A stretch of DNA of 64,000 nt from Dactylonectria macrodidyma (GCA_020744425.1 JAGMUV010000007.1:1054001-1118000), one strand, 5' to 3'. Numbered from the stretch's first letter, positions 36,880 through 48,958 are shown. A program made the numbers and translations. Notes: generated by a model not told the origin, from the letters alone.

Positions 36880-38538
36880 TTAGTCCTCGTCGCTGCTGAT
36901 ATCGCCGTCTTTGTCACTGTCAGAGAGGTCCACGATAGGCTCTAGGGCCTCGTGCTCCTGCATCTCGCGGTATGTGCTCCATGTTAGGCCGAGGAAGGCA
37001 ACAATGATCATGGCGCCACCAATGATGGCGGCGAAGCTCAGCGGCTCGCCGGTGATGAACCAGTCAACAATGGCGACGATGAAAATGGTCAGGAGGGCGG
37101 CGACAGAGGAAAGGACAGGCGAAGTGAGCGAGATGAGGACAAGGAACGAGCCGCTGAAGGTGGCGTTGGCCAAGACGGCGAGGAGAATCAGCCAACAGGT
37201 GGAGGCGACTGGAAGCTCAAACTTCTCGATGCCGAGGAAGTGGATGATGGGCAGAGGAATCCACAGGACCGTCAGGGTGAAGAGGCCGATGCAGGAACCA
37301 AAGGTGTTGGCGAAGATCATACCACGGCCGGGGGAGACTCCCTCTGGCGGGCAAGCAAAGCGCTTGTACAAGACCTCGTACAAGCCGTAGAGGACAGAGC
37401 CAACACCGATGACGAGGTTTCCAAAGAAACGGTTGCTTGCCTCAACACTCTGAGCTCCCTCCTTGGTATCTCCATATGCAACGACAAGTACACCCGCGAT
37501 AGCAATAAGAACTGCCACCGACTTGTCGAGACGCAGGGGTTCCTTGAGAAGCGGGACGGAAAATACGTAGGCAAAGAAGGCGGAGCAATTGTATATGGCT
37601 GTCAGATCCGAAGGTGTCGTTAGACTGACGGCGATGTACCAACTCAGCCCCGCAACAGTCAAAGAGCAGGTAATTATGGCTGTGAAGCGGACAATATAAC
37701 GAACAGGCCTGGCCCGGTGCTGCACAGAGACACGGAAGACGTCGAGCGTCTGCGTCTCAATCATCATGGCTGTAGTGCGCAGCTGCTGCTTGTGGCGCTT
37801 CCAGAAGACAGGCCATGGCAGGTCGCGCTTCTGCAGGCGGAGGATGGCCAGTTGGACGGGCCAGAGCACAACCCAGGAGCCATGGGTGAAGTACATCATG
37901 CAGTACGCCTTGTCCCAGCCAAGGTCGTGTTGGATGTAGGCGCTCAGTTCCGTTTGCACGCAGAAGGCGATGAGGCTGACGACAAGAAAGAAGGCGGCGT
38001 AGGTGTACTTCTTCCGCGTTGAGCTGGTCGCGGCCACGCCTGAGAGAGGACTGCGGCTTCGCATTGTTGATCGCCGGCTGAAGGACGGTCGCTCGAGCAT
38101 CTCTCGGTGGTAGGGGCTTCCATCGCGACTGGACCCGTGGCTTGTCCTCCGGCCATCGCCGTCGCTCGAGCGTCCGGAGCCGGCGCGGCCGCGCTCTTCA
38201 TCGGGTTGCTGCTTGTGTAAGAGCGGCGTTCCAGACCGTCCATCGGTAGGGCGATGGAAAGCCGGGCGGCGAGCGCTCTCAGGGTCCATCTCGTCTAGTT
38301 CTAGCCAGCTGCTGCTGTCCTTGCCCTCGTCGTCGCTGAAGCTATTCCCGTCTGTGTCGGAAGCGGCGATTTGATGACTGGTGCTGGCGCCTCGCGTACC
38401 AACACTGCTTGAATTGCTTTTGACTCGAGGTTCGCGGGAGCATGTGGTGTCGTCGGTGGGAACGGGGGATCTCGTCGAGGGGCGTTCGTGGTCTCGCAGT
38501 AGATGGACCTCTTGGTCGCGGTCGGGTCGCCGAGGCAT
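36880..38538 (-). CDS. DMT-superfamily transporter (SLC35F5 / Thi74-like)
   Basis: Multi-pass membrane transporter of the drug/metabolite superfamily, similar to yeast vacuolar-membrane proteins of the Thi74/YML018C type. Single exon, 552 residues from ATG 38538. The first roughly 190 residues are hydrophilic, Ser/Asp/Arg-rich and probably a disordered cytosolic tail. About ten membrane segments follow, beginning YTYAAFFLVVSLIAFCV. The family hallmark is the EamA block TAIYNCSAFFAYVFSVPLLKEPLRLDKSVAVLIAIAGVLVVAYGD, and a second half ending AIIGGAMIIVAFLGLTW. The C-terminal tail is acidic (DLSDSDKDGDISSDED). Substrate cannot be inferred; thiamine, nucleotide-sugar and unknown metabolites are all possible within the superfamily. 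Confidence 0.88.
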   Translation of the reverse strand: MPRRPDRDQEVHLLRDHERPSTRSPVPTDDTTCSREPRVKSNSSSVGTRGASTSHQIAASDTDGNSFSDDEGKDSSSWLELDEMDPESARRPAFHRPTDGRSGTPLLHKQQPDEERGRAGSGRSSDGDGRRTSHGSSRDGSPYHREMLERPSFSRRSTMRSRSPLSGVAATSSTRKKYTYAAFFLVVSLIAFCVQTELSAYIQHDLGWDKAYCMMYFTHGSWVVLWPVQLAILRLQKRDLPWPVFWKRHKQQLRTTAMMIETQTLDVFRVSVQHRARPVRYIVRFTAIITCSLTVAGLSWYIAVSLTTPSDLTAIYNCSAFFAYVFSVPLLKEPLRLDKSVAVLIAIAGVLVVAYGDTKEGAQSVEASNRFFGNLVIGVGSVLYGLYEVLYKRFACPPEGVSPGRGMIFANTFGSCIGLFTLTVLWIPLPIIHFLGIEKFELPVASTCWLILLAVLANATFSGSFLVLISLTSPVLSSVAALLTIFIVAIVDWFITGEPLSFAAIIGGAMIIVAFLGLTWSTYREMQEHEALEPIVDLSDSDKDGDISSDED

Positions 38539-39524
38539 AAAGGTAGGAAATAGAAGTTGAAAGAGAGAAGAGAACGGACTGTACGATGTCAAGAGTCACT
38601 CCCAAGAATAATCACGCTCTCTCGTTGGTCCCGATGAGCCGTGCCGCAAGTGGTGGTGTTGAAGACCCGTGTACGTCCAGTACTTGTCGTCGGAATGTGT
38701 GGTCCAGGGTGCACCAGGGGCGACAGTTGAGTGGTCCAGGGGGGCAGATGGGTCTCAGACCCCGTAAATACAGGGGGGTGGGCAAGGTTAGTAGCGTGCT
38801 AGCGGCCAAAGGGGACGAACTTGAATTGCGCCAGGCGTCAGCCGCGGCTCTGGATCTCAAGTCTGGGTAATGTGACGGTTGTCGTACGCAGGAAATACAG
38901 TGGGAACTGGAGCCGTTTGACGGGACTTTTAGGGGTTGCTAGCGCCAGTGCTAGGGGATACGTCACAGATCTTGGTTGGTAGAGATTTCTACGAGGACTA
39001 TTCCTCCAAACTACATCTACGAAGCAAGAACAAGAAAACCGTCAGGAGATAAGAGATATCGAATAATCCATCTACTGCATATCGCTGTTCGACCAAAAAG
39101 TCAGTGACGAGACGACTTTCTAGTTTCTTGGGGTTGAACTGAGATTGCATTTTCTTCTTACCTCCGCTGTACGTCATCCTTCCTGGTGGGGGTCGCTGTG
39201 TGAAAAAGCCATTGGTCTGTTGGTTGGCACTATTGGATGGACGGGTTCACGGGTGACTGGGCAGATCCAGCGTGGTCACCAGACGACCGCGTTCAATAAT
39301 CGGAGGCTCATGCGGCCATTGACGAACCCTGCTGTGGTCATTTTTGAACTGCGCATTTTCTTATCTCGTGTGCCTCGTGCCATGTTACCCTCCATTTTTA
39401 TAGCCTCTGACATTGCAGTCCTAGATGTGACCCTAGCTAACAGTCATGTGTCCTGAGCACCCTCAAAATAATATGGGGTCCCCGCTACTACCTATTCCTG
39501 CTTCCCTCACACTGCTTTGAGTAC
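38539..39524. other. Intergenic region
   Basis: Upstream of the transporter and downstream of the aldo-keto reductase. No credible gene; a + frame at 39145-39456 has no recognisable content. Confidence 0.5.
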
Positions 39525-40650
39525 CTATTTCGCTCCAGCACCGAACAGCGATGCTTGAACATCATAAGTATACTCGAGGTCTCCGTGCCAGTAGTTGGCC
39601 GTGTCTGCCTTGGCAAAAAGCCATGCCTCGTCAAGGGCTTCCACCACTTCCTCCGGCAGCGGACCCTTTTCGAGGTCCTTCAGATTACTCTCCAGTTGGG
39701 CAACACTTGAAGCTCCGACCAGAATGCCATCATTGCCGTCCTTGATATTTAGCTGAGAGTGGTGCACCGTCCAACGTAGAGCTGTCTCGACCATAGTTAG
39801 GTTGTGCTTCTCAACTGCAGATTCGATCGTCTGCAACGCCCTGAAGGTGCTGTCCCGGTAGTATCGCTCGCGGTACGCCTTGCCCGAAGTTGATTCCAAG
39901 GAGAAGCGGCCGCTCTCAACGACCATGTCCTTCGACTTGATCTTGCCGGAGAGGAGACCTCCAGCAATGGGGTTGTACACGACGACATCCAGTCCATAGC
40001 GGCGACAGGCCACTAGCAGCTCTGGCTCAATGCTTCGGGTGATGCAGTTGTACATGCCCTGGTAAACAGTAGGCTTCACCCAGTTATTGTACTTGCAGAG
40101 GGCAATGACTTCGGCTACCTCGAAGGCTGTGAAATTGCTAATGCCGAGCCGCACAAACTTGCCAGCCTTGTGAAGTTTGTCAACGGCGCCGAGTGTCTCG
40201 GCGAATGGAGTACCGCGATCTGGGCGATGAAGGTAGAGCAGCTGGGAATGATGCGTCAGTAACCCTCTTCCTAGGCCCGGAAGTCACCGAGAAAATGAAG
40301 GTAATGCAACTTACATCAATACAATCGGTGCCAAGCTCCTTCAAACTCGTCTCGACTGACTCGAGGACCTTGTCCGCCGTGTTATCGCCGGCGTTCGCCG
40401 GGTACATGACTTTGGTGGCTAGAGTGAGACCCCTCTCCTTCCATCCAGCCTGGGCAGTCCATCCCTCCTGTGATCCGCCGACATAAACTCGGGCCGTGTC
40501 CACCTCGTTGTATCCCTTCGACTGGAAGAGGTCAAGGCATTCTTTGAATGCAGCTTGATCAGTGACTCGGGCGATGGCTCCCCCAGGAGGCCCAAAGGTC
40601 ATGAGACCTAGGATAATGCGGTTGGTCGCCTTCTGTGCGATGAGAGGCAT
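39525..40650 (-). CDS. Aldo-keto reductase, AKR7-like (aldehyde reductase)
   Basis: NADPH-dependent reductase of the aflatoxin-aldehyde reductase type. Exons 40650-40315 and 40241-39525 give 350 residues; the 73-nt intron (GTAAGT...CCCAG) splits the conserved CIDLLYLHRPD block and rebuilds it in phase. Catalytic tetrad residues can be read as D51, Y56 (EVDTARVY), K80 (ATKV) and H117 (LYLHRPD). YQGMYNCITRSIEPELLVACRRYGLDVVVYNPIAGGLLSGK is characteristic of AKR7. The cofactor-binding end ILVGASSVAQLESNL is intact. Cytosolic. Natural substrate unknown; likely detoxification of reactive aldehydes. No biosynthetic cluster surrounds it. Confidence 0.92.
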
Positions 40651-41756
40651 CTTTTTAGCTAGGAACCGGCGGTACTAGTAATGAAATTTGAAGCTTGAGT
40701 GAGTGAAGTGCAGATGGGTCGAGGTATTGGTGGTGGTGAAAGTCAATCTCTTGATGCAACATGACGACGCCATTTGTAGGGCTACGTCGTCCATATATAT
40801 GTCGGCAGGTAGGCCTGGGACAAAGCACGCCAGCGATAACCCCGCCCCTGTTACAAAACTCGGGCGGGGATAAAGATGAAAAGATGGTGGGTCGGATACA
40901 GTGCCGAATTTTAGAAACTCGACTTCTTCGGCGTTTTCGTTAAGTCCATGAGCATGGTGAGTTTGGTTATCATCTATGGCCTGTGGTGCCCACCATCATT
41001 GCCGATCCGAGACGCCCTTTCAAGGACACAGCTTGTCTCTCAGGTCTCCTCTTTGGACGGCCTCACATAGATGATAAATCGGCGAGTACACGCTGAAATT
41101 CTCGATGGTTTTTTCGATATCTAAGATGAGTGTGTTTACAGATACCTCGAATCATCCTTCTGTTATCAACGGCTTAAATCCATGCCAGTGAACCCCCTCC
41201 CAGAATGATCCGTTTTGGAGTAAGGTGCAGCAGGCTTTGTAATCCACTGTTTGCGCCGGGGCCACTAACACGACGTGAGACCCAGAATACACCACGGTCT
41301 CATCCTTATTAGGCTAGGGAAACTTTTGTACGTATTCATGAGTCACCTTTCGGTTATATGGGTTACGCTAAGTCCGTAATTGAAATATGGGCAAATAGGG
41401 TAAATGGTCATGAGTATGGAGGTATCGCGGGTGGGATTGATGATGAACCTCCATAGGTATTTTGAGGTGGGGGTAAAATGACGTCCAAACACTTTGATCT
41501 CCGACCCCGCCTCGCCCAACTCTCAGCCGGGCCGGCTAAACTTCCGAACAGGCCAATCGGGGCGGCTTCGATTTTCGAGGTTGAGCGCGGATTGGAATTG
41601 AGAGCTCTAGATTTCGTGTGAAGCTCTAGACCTCCATCGCCTCCAGATCGTGTGATGTGGCGCCTCAACCATGCTCCTGTACGAATTGAATCCACAGCCG
41701 GTCTGTGTTACTTTTGTTAACTAGTATAGGCACTCCATCTCCTAGACTAATCCATC
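40651..41756. other. Divergent promoter region AKR / CIA84-like
   Basis: 1.1 kb between divergently read genes. A TATATATG-like element at about 40792-40800 (minus strand) lies roughly 145 bases before the reductase ATG. No gene recognised. Confidence 0.5.
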
Positions 41757-44180
41757 ATGAGGGCACACCTAGCTCGCCATGCTCGACGGGTCCTTGTCCA
41801 GCACTCCCGCTCCCCGTCTTGCGCTCTCTTCTCAACTCCTACGCGACAGAGACAATTGCTTCGCCCAATAGCCCACATCACCGTCTCGCACCGGACATTT
41901 TTCGATGGCATTTTCCAGAAGGCGCCCCGCGAGGTGCGGCAACCCGAGTTCGAGCCGGGGTGGATGAAGATAATGGTCTGGAGGAGTCGGATGCTCGATA
42001 ACCTACGTCCACCACCGACACATGAGCTCATAGAGTGTTGGAACACCTTCTTCAGTGGAAAGCTGTCGAGTCGTGTGCCATTGAACGCGACCCAGGCCCT
42101 CCATTGCAGAAGACTTCTTGATTACCTCCTCGAACAAATATCCGAAGCACCCACGAAGAGTCGCTTGAAACTGGAACGCAAGAGCTTGAGCAATGCTCTT
42201 ACTGCACTTCGAACACTACGACCTCGCGAGAGGACTGCGCAGCACTTGGACCTCGCCAAGAGCATTTATTCTGTTCTCAGTTCAGGCGTTCTGAGTAACA
42301 AAAAGGGCACCGACACTTCCCTGTGGGCACAATACGTCCACACCATTTGCCTTTATGGTGGGTCTAAGGAAGCTATCCAACTGCTTCAAGCCAGATGGGG
42401 TGATGTGGTTACAATCGCGAGGAATGGCGACAATTTGGTGGTCCCGGTCGTACAAGGCCTGGCTAGAGACGGCTGCGCACAGGAGCTGGTAGATCTGGTT
42501 GAATACGCCGAGAAGAACGGCGTTCCCTTCGATAAGGAAACACAGACCTCTATTGTCACATTCTTCGCCCAACGAAACCAAGTCAGAGAGACAAAATACT
42601 GGTTCGACAAACTACCCGCATCGGGACCACGCACCGCTGAAATATATCCTCTGGTTGCAACATTTGCAGCCCGCAACAACGTGCAAGAATGGGCCGTACC
42701 CCATTTTCTTGCGCTCGGCGACTCGAAACCCCAAAAAAACTACTGGGATAGCTTGTTGCAGGCAATTCTTGCCATGGGAAAGGGCCTGAAGCAAGTGGAA
42801 GCCATGATGTCACACATGGCTGATTCAGCTGGGCCTGTGAGGGCAGACACTGCCACAATCAATGGTCTTCTCCGCGCAGCGGTAGACTTGAAAGATCCCA
42901 TATTAGCTGAGGATATCCTTTCGCTCGCTGCAGACAAAGATATGAGGTTAGATGGCGAGACTTATCTTATTCAGATGGGCCTACGCTTGGAGGCGGGCTA
43001 CCTACCTGGCGTCCAGGCTGCGTATAAAAGTGCCAAGAAACTGGAACCCTGGCATTCTAATCCCGATCGATGGTGGGAGTACTGCCGATTGCTCAACCAG
43101 TACCTCAGTGCGCTTTGCGTTCAGAAGACGCCGGATTTCAAGCTCATTGTTGAGCTTGTCAACCTTACCGAGGAAGATCAGGTGCAACTCGACCCGCAAA
43201 CGGTTGCCACTCTCTGCATTCGATTTCTAGAGAATGAGCAGTACTTCGATGTGATGGACATACTCTCGGTTCATGCCTTTCAATTCAGTGCTGAAGAGAG
43301 AGAGATAGTTCAAGAGGCTTTCGTCAAGTTTTGCCTCACTGACACAAGCACCTCCCGTGCGTGGAGTAGCTATCAGCTACTCCGACAGTTCTTTCAGGAT
43401 TTGAGCTTCGAACATCGCGTCAGTCTCATGGAATCATTCTTTAACCGAAAGCGACCAGACATGGCGTCGCATGTATTTGGACACATGCGGCAACACAGGA
43501 ACAGCGATTACCACCCACAACTCGACACATACATCAAGTTTTTCGAGGGCTTAGGCCAACATCCCGACACCGAAGCACTGGAGATGGTCTACAACATGTT
43601 GAAAATGGACACAAGCGTTCAACCAGACACACGGCTTTACACATCCCTGATGATTGCTCACACCTCTTGTGATCGAGCCACCCAGGCATTGGATTTTTGG
43701 ACTGAAATCACATCGTTGAGAGAAGGGCCCACCTATGCCAGTCTCGAGGCCGTCTTCTGGACCCTCGAACACAAACCGGGGGGTTCTAGGATGGCACAGA
43801 AAGTCTGGAAAAGAATAGACAACATGGATGTGGATATTACTCCGGCAGTGTACAACGCCTACATCGGTGCCATTGCAGCGAATGCGGAAGAGCAGGAAGT
43901 CCAAGATATCATTATGAGGATGGCAAAAACTACAGGAGTCGAGCCGGATGCAATGACGTGAGTCTCGGCCGCCCAATGCTCAAACCCGATGGCGTTGCTA
44001 ACAAGAAACAGGCTAGGCGTGGCGTTCAATGCCTTTCCAGGGCAACAATTACAGTCCAGGTTCAAGAGCTGGGCGAAAATGCGATACCCCGAGGTTTGGA
44101 CAAAACTGGAGAAAAAGGGCAAGCGATTGACAGAGGATTCGCTTTGTAAATTCAAGCTCAACCGAGTCTTCAAGGCTTGA
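41757..44180 (+). CDS. Mitochondrial PPR-type protein, probably complex I assembly factor CIA84
   Basis: Exons 41757-43957 and 44012-44180 give 789 residues. The N-terminus is rich in Arg/Ser/His without acidic residues (MRAHLARHARRVLVQHSRS) and is a clear mitochondrial presequence. The block HRTFFDGIFQKAPREVRQPEFEPGW at about residues 45-70 matches my memory of the Neurospora complex I intermediate-associated protein CIA84, which is why I prefer that name. The rest is helical and has pentatricopeptide-like units, e.g. MVYNMLKMDTSVQPDTRLYTSLMIAH and NAYIGAIAANAEEQEVQDIIMRMAKTTGVEPDAMT. CIA84 associates with the membrane-arm assembly intermediate of NADH dehydrogenase. Alternative: another organellar RNA-binding PPR protein. 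The gene ends 133 bases from the converging bS18m gene. Confidence 0.78.
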
Positions 44181-44313
44181 GGTGTACCAAAAGATGTTTG
44201 ATGTAGACATGTATCTATACATAGGTAGCAGAGGTCGAAGCTGTTATACATATGACCAAATAATGACCATGATACCACCCGCGAACGCCGATAGGGCCCA
44301 AAGGCGACACTTT

Positions 44314-45024
44314 CTATCGACGCGACGAGAAGAATAGGTCTCGCAGCATCTCGGGATGCTGGTGGATTGTGGGATAAAGACCCATGCCCTGGACCCGGCG
44401 GACCATCTTGGCGATCTTTCGCTGGTTTACAGGTCGGAGATGGGTGGTGGTAGAGGGCTTGATCATTCCAGAGGGAGTGGTGAAGTGCTCTATCAACGAG
44501 AAGTTCTGTTGTATGTATTAGGCCAGGACTATCGACTGACAGGATTCATCGAGAACACTGACCTTGTACATATCCACCGGGCTGACTCCCAGGGCGTCAA
44601 TAACATCGACGCTGGGCGGCGACCTCTTGCGCCACTTCTGCATCTCGATGGGGCTCAGATCGTGTGGCGAGTAGACATCGCCGGCCTGCCACTTGCGTGG
44701 CATCTGCTTGAGGTAGTCGTTGGACATCTTCTGGGTCTTGAGGAACTCCATCTGGGCATTCTTCTCGCGGACATATGCGTTGGTGCGGGCCTTGGAGCGC
44801 TCGAGCATGCGTTCCGCAGCATCGCCGCCGCGCGACGGCGCATTGGCCCACCTGGAAGGGCCGCTGTTGTTGAGGTTGGAGAGGCGGTTGTTGTGCGTGC
44901 CGGCGCCCGCATGGGCTTCGCGGGGGGGGCGAGGTGCGGCTGCGGCAGAGGAGGATGAGAAGGGTCGGAGGAGGGTGCGCGCGATGGCGGAGCCGCAGGA
45001 CGGCGTGGGGAGTCGAGGAGGCAT
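44314..45024 (-). CDS. RSM18: Mitochondrial small-subunit ribosomal protein bS18m
   Basis: Exons 45024-44563 and 44505-44314 give 217 residues; the 57-nt intron (GTCAGT...ACAACAG) is in phase. The N-terminal about 60 residues form an Arg/Ser-rich presequence followed by a low-complexity Ala/Pro stretch (FSSSSAAAAPRPP). The S18 core is in the C-terminal half: KWRKRSPPSVDVIDALGVSPVDMYKNFSLIEHFTTPSGMI, then TTTHLRPVNQRKIAKMVRRVQGMGLYPTIHQHPE, matching bacterial S18 (LRRFISERGKI...LTAKQQR-like) with the mitochondrial extension. Component of the 37S mitoribosome beside bS6m. It is divergent from IMP3 with 336 bases between start codons. Confidence 0.9.
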
Positions 45025-45360
45025 CTTTTGCGACCGAATTGGGCGGCGTTAGCGGACCAAGTGGTGATGTCGTGATGCTGTCGTTGGAGGTTTGGGAGGT
45101 TTTTCGAGAGCTGCACACGGGACATGCCGGCGGAGCCTTTCCGCGATTTGGGGACCGCCCCACTCAGATTTTATCGTTTTCACGTCCCTCTATCCAGCTT
45201 CGACTCCAGCAGGATATAATTTTACGACATTTCACCTGCGACCGACGGCAAGTACGGCTACACCAATCCGTATCTCTTTAATTTCAAAACGAGACAGATT
45301 TAGCCTCAGACCTTCATCCCATCTCAAAAGCTGGCCTCAAAACCCTGAGGGTCTTCCACC
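45025..45360. promoter_or_regulatory. Shared divergent promoter of bS18m and IMP3
   Basis: Only 336 bases separate the two start codons, so the genes must share promoter DNA. The half near IMP3 is C/T- and A-rich with short T runs (TTTTATCG, TTTAATTTC). I see no TATA box. Confidence 0.7.
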
Positions 45361-45976
45361 ATGGTCCGAAAACTCAAGCATCACGAGCAGAAGCTCTTGC
45401 GAAAAACCGACTTCATCTCCTACAAGTCGGACAATGACCACCGCGACAAGGCCGTCATCCGACGGTACATGATCCAAAAGCCTGAGGATTACCACAAGTA
45501 CAACCGTCTATGCGGAGTATGTTCCCTCGCGCCCTCTTTGACCTCCACGGCCGTGTCCTAACCTAACCTCTCTCTCGCAGTCCCTTCGACAGCTCGCGCA
45601 CCGCCTCTCCCTCCTCCCAGCCGACAACGCCACCCGCCGAAAGCACGAAGAACTCTTGCTCAACAAGCTGTACGACATGGGAGTCCTCTCGACGACCGCC
45701 AAGCTCTCAGCCGTCGAGACCAGCGTCACCGTCAGCGCCTTTGCGAGGAGGAGGCTGCCTGTGCTGATGACCCGACTGCGCATGGCCGAGACGGTCCAGG
45801 CCGCGACGAAGATGATCGAGCAGGGACACGTGCGCGTCGGTACGGAGACGGTCACGGATCCTGCGTACCTCGTGACCAGGGGCATGGAGGACTTTGTGAC
45901 GTGGACGGTGGGAAGCAAGATCAAGCGCAACATCATGAAGTACCGCGACCAGCTGGATGACTTTGAGCTTCTGTAA
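45361..45976 (+). CDS. IMP3: U3 snoRNP protein IMP3
   Basis: Nucleolar component of the Mpp10-Imp3-Imp4 module of the small-subunit processome; promotes U3 snoRNA pairing with pre-18S rRNA. Exons 45361-45516 and 45581-45976 give 183 residues, the standard length. The start [52 protein letters not shown] is highly diagnostic. The S4 RNA-binding domain occupies about residues 105-170 ([44 protein letters not shown]). The C-terminus [20 protein letters not shown] is conserved. The 64-nt intron carries two CTAAC branch-point-like sites before CTCGCAG. Confidence 0.97.
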
Positions 45977-47083
45977 AGGGCTTTGAGTCGTAGGGAAAAG
46001 TCCAATGGGTTTATGGGATTGCGGTAACGGCTGTCAACAAACATGCGTTTGGCTTCAAGGAGTTTGCGGCGCAAGACTATCTGGAAGGGTTTTCGAACGC
46101 ATTTTTGCAAATGCGGTTAAGGGTCTGAATTTGAAGAAAAAGGCGCCGGGGTTGTAAGGAACGATGTGTTGTGAGCGGCGGTTAGTGGCCTGGTGTAGGA
46201 GGCAGACTTAGCATCTCGACTATATACTCCGTACTCGCCATACAGACACATCAACCCCTGGGATTGGGAGGATCACCGGAGAACGAGCAGGAAAGGGCAA
46301 AGACGAATGAATGTCTCGCACCAGTGAAATCGAGATTCGCAGTTAGAAATATGTTAGTGAAGCAAGGTCGGTCTGGGCCAATCAAGATCGAGCGAAAGCA
46401 AGATGAGTTCACTATGCTACAAAGATAGTGAGCGAGATCAGGATTCACATTACTTGCCAAACAGCTTCTCTCAGGGGACTCTCAACTCTCGATTTGGTTT
46501 CAATGATGAGATGGCCGCCTCCCACAATAGGTTGAATTGGTGGTTGATGGACGGAGCCCTTCCCCGCAAATCATCGCGGAGAAGGTTAACCGATAACGAA
46601 CTGCAACCTTTCACCCCTCCGCAACAAACAAGTGGAGGCACTTGAATGATTCAGCGTCATGACCTGGCACCTTTCTACTGATTCAAGAAGGCTGTGTTCG
46701 GCTGGCCTCGTTTAATTCCTTGCCATGTCGCTCATTGGCGAGCGGCCTAGGCATAATCCCCAGTTAGGTCCGGTTGAACTGTCCTGTCTCGTCTTGGCAA
46801 CCGACTCGAAGCCATCTGATGGCCTTTCAAGTCTCTCTAGGCTAGCGTTTTCCGACTTCTAAGACCGAACCACGGTTACACCCCCCCACGAGACCCTAGA
46901 TCCCTCTCATAGCCCATAGCTCCAATGCTGAGCCCAGTATATAGAGCGCACGCCCTCAGTCTCATATAGTACCTTCATGTAGACCTAGAAGCTTGTACAT
47001 TTACTGATATTATTCTCACCTCCGCATTCATCCCTATACACACCGAGACCACTGTAGAAAGTACGGCCCTCAACACCACAACC
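45977..47083. other. Intergenic region upstream of esterase
   Basis: 1.1 kb between IMP3 and the esterase, read in the same direction. No credible gene. Ends with the promoter of the esterase (TATA at 46938-46944). Confidence 0.5.
46938..46944 (+). promoter_or_regulatory. TATA box of the esterase gene
   Basis: TATATAG, 146 bases before the ATG at 47084. Confidence 0.5.
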
Positions 47084-48352
47084 ATGGTCATCGCCAAAGA
47101 CAAGCCAGAATACGTCGACTTGGATCCCAACTTCAAGCCACTGCCCAAGTATGGCCGCCTGAGCGAGCTCGACCCGGAGTTCGCCAAGCTCAAGGCGGCA
47201 ACGGATCAGATGGTGGAGCAGATATGGGAGCCGTCGCTGTCCCTCGAGGCGTTCCGGAGGATGTGGCTGAACGACTCGGCGCCGCCCGAGGGCTGTCCTA
47301 AGGAGGGCGTCGACGTCTTGACGGAGACGCGGCAGATCCCGATGCGTGATGGCGGCGAGGCCGAGATCAAGGTGTACAAGGCAAAGGATAAGAAGCCTAA
47401 CTCGGCCCTTGTGGTGCGATTCCATGGTGGTGGCTGGGTTGTCGGCGGCCATTGCACAGAGCATTCGGAGAATCTGCTCATCGCGGGGAGAACGAACTCG
47501 GTGGTTGTGAGTGTGGATTACAGAATGTAGGTTCAAGGAGAATGGGATTTTGTATAGGTAATGGCTGTGGTTAACAAACAAAGGGCTCCCGAGTTCCGAT
47601 TCCCATATTCGGCGAATGACTGCTTCGATGGGCTGAAATGGGTTCGTTTCCCATCGTTCATCATAGATCTGCAACGTTACTGACCCCTTTAGTCAAAAGA
47701 AAACGCCTCCTCCTTGGGCGTCGACCCTGAGAAAATTATTCTAGCAGGAGGCAGTGCCGGTGGCAACCTTGTCAGTCCCTCCCTCGTATTTCACATCAAT
47801 ATCTCAGCTAATTGGAGTAACATAGGCCGCCGTCGTTGCTCTCATGGCCCGCGACGAGAACGTTTCAGGAATCGTCGCGCAAATCCTCTGCTTCCCTGTG
47901 ACGTGCCACCCCAAGTTCGCGCCCAAGGACAAATACGAGCTCGGTAGCTACCAGCAGAATCATGAAGCCAGCATCGTGACTTCAGCACGCCTAGAGTGGT
48001 TTCTGGATCACTACATGCCCGAGCCCACGCCTGACTGGCGATTATCGTGTCTGCTGGCGCCGTCACTCAAGAGCCTACCTCCCGCGTGTAAGTCTCTCCT
48101 CCAATATCACACGGCCAGGTACCAAGATGGCTGCAGGCTAACGAATGACTAACAGTGGTCATGATTGCTGGGTACGACGCCTTGCGAGATGAAGGGATGG
48201 CCTATGCCGAGCGGCTGAAGGACGAAGGCGTGGAGACTGAGCTGCACACGTATCAGGGACTGCCACACTGCTTTTACATGTTCCCGGCACACCCAAAGGC
48301 ACTGGATTACTTTGAGAAGATTGTGAGATATGTTGAGCGTTTCTCCGGTTGA
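47084..48352 (+). CDS. Alpha/beta-hydrolase esterase, hormone-sensitive-lipase family
   Basis: Five exons: 47084-47526, 47584-47641, 47693-47770, 47826-48087 and 48156-48352, all in phase, giving 345 residues. The HSL oxyanion motif HGGG is at residues 114-117 (VVRFHGGGWVVGGH). The nucleophile elbow GGSAGG places the catalytic Ser at 188. The acid is probably D288 (GYDALRDEG) and the base H318 (GLPHCFY). VSVDYRMAPEFRFPYSANDCFDGLKW is the usual HSL segment, rebuilt by the first intron, which supports the splice model. No signal peptide, so probably cytosolic. Substrate likely a short-chain acyl ester; fungal relatives include detoxification and secondary-metabolism esterases and 'arylacetamide deacetylase-like' enzymes. 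The methyltransferase 600 bases downstream is in the same orientation, but a functional link is not evident. Confidence 0.9.
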
Positions 48353-48958
48353 GATTTTTGCTACTTGGGTGTTATTTATGAATTGTCCACACTCAGGGGG
48401 CCCAGGTGAGTCGAGATTATTTCGTGAGATATTTGATAAGCTTAATTAGAAGCCAGAACATGAAATCCGTTGTCTCATCATTGTCGGCTTTGACGACCCT
48501 GGCTGACCCGACTCTGACGCGCACTTAGACTGGCATTATTCAATCTATGCACTGATTGATACCACTCCTCACGTAAGCCAATCCTTCAGCTGAAAATGAG
48601 GTCATCTTGATGGCTGTATCTCTCAATTTACCATCTATTCAACGAGGCTTTTCTCAGCAAGTCAGAAGAAAAGCCCATTGAGTGTGTAAGCCGTGTTGAC
48701 TGTCGGCTTTCAGACATGGAAACCCGAGCTCCCAGGAGTCAGCTGGGCGGCCCCACTAAGGCCGATTCCACGCGCGGGGAACTTATATAAATATCCATCT
48801 GAAGTCGTCACTCTTTCTCCTTTTCACACACACATTTACATGGGTCTCGATCACACAATTTTCTGCCCCCCTTTTTTGCGAGAGATTGCTCCATGATACC
48901 GGCCTCATAAATCCCCCGCATTTACCCATCAGCAAGCCTGATCGGCTCCACAGCCAAG
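48353..48958. other. Intergenic region upstream of methyltransferase
   Basis: About 600 bases holding the esterase 3' flank and the methyltransferase promoter. Nothing else recognised. Confidence 0.5.
48784..48793 (+). promoter_or_regulatory. TATA box of the methyltransferase gene
   Basis: TATATAAATA, 175 bases before the ATG at 48959; followed by a C/T-rich leader. Confidence 0.6.

Noticed and set aside
38539..38592. N-terminal extension of the transporter
   Set aside because: Starts at TTG, not ATG; the next in-frame ATG at 38538 is used.
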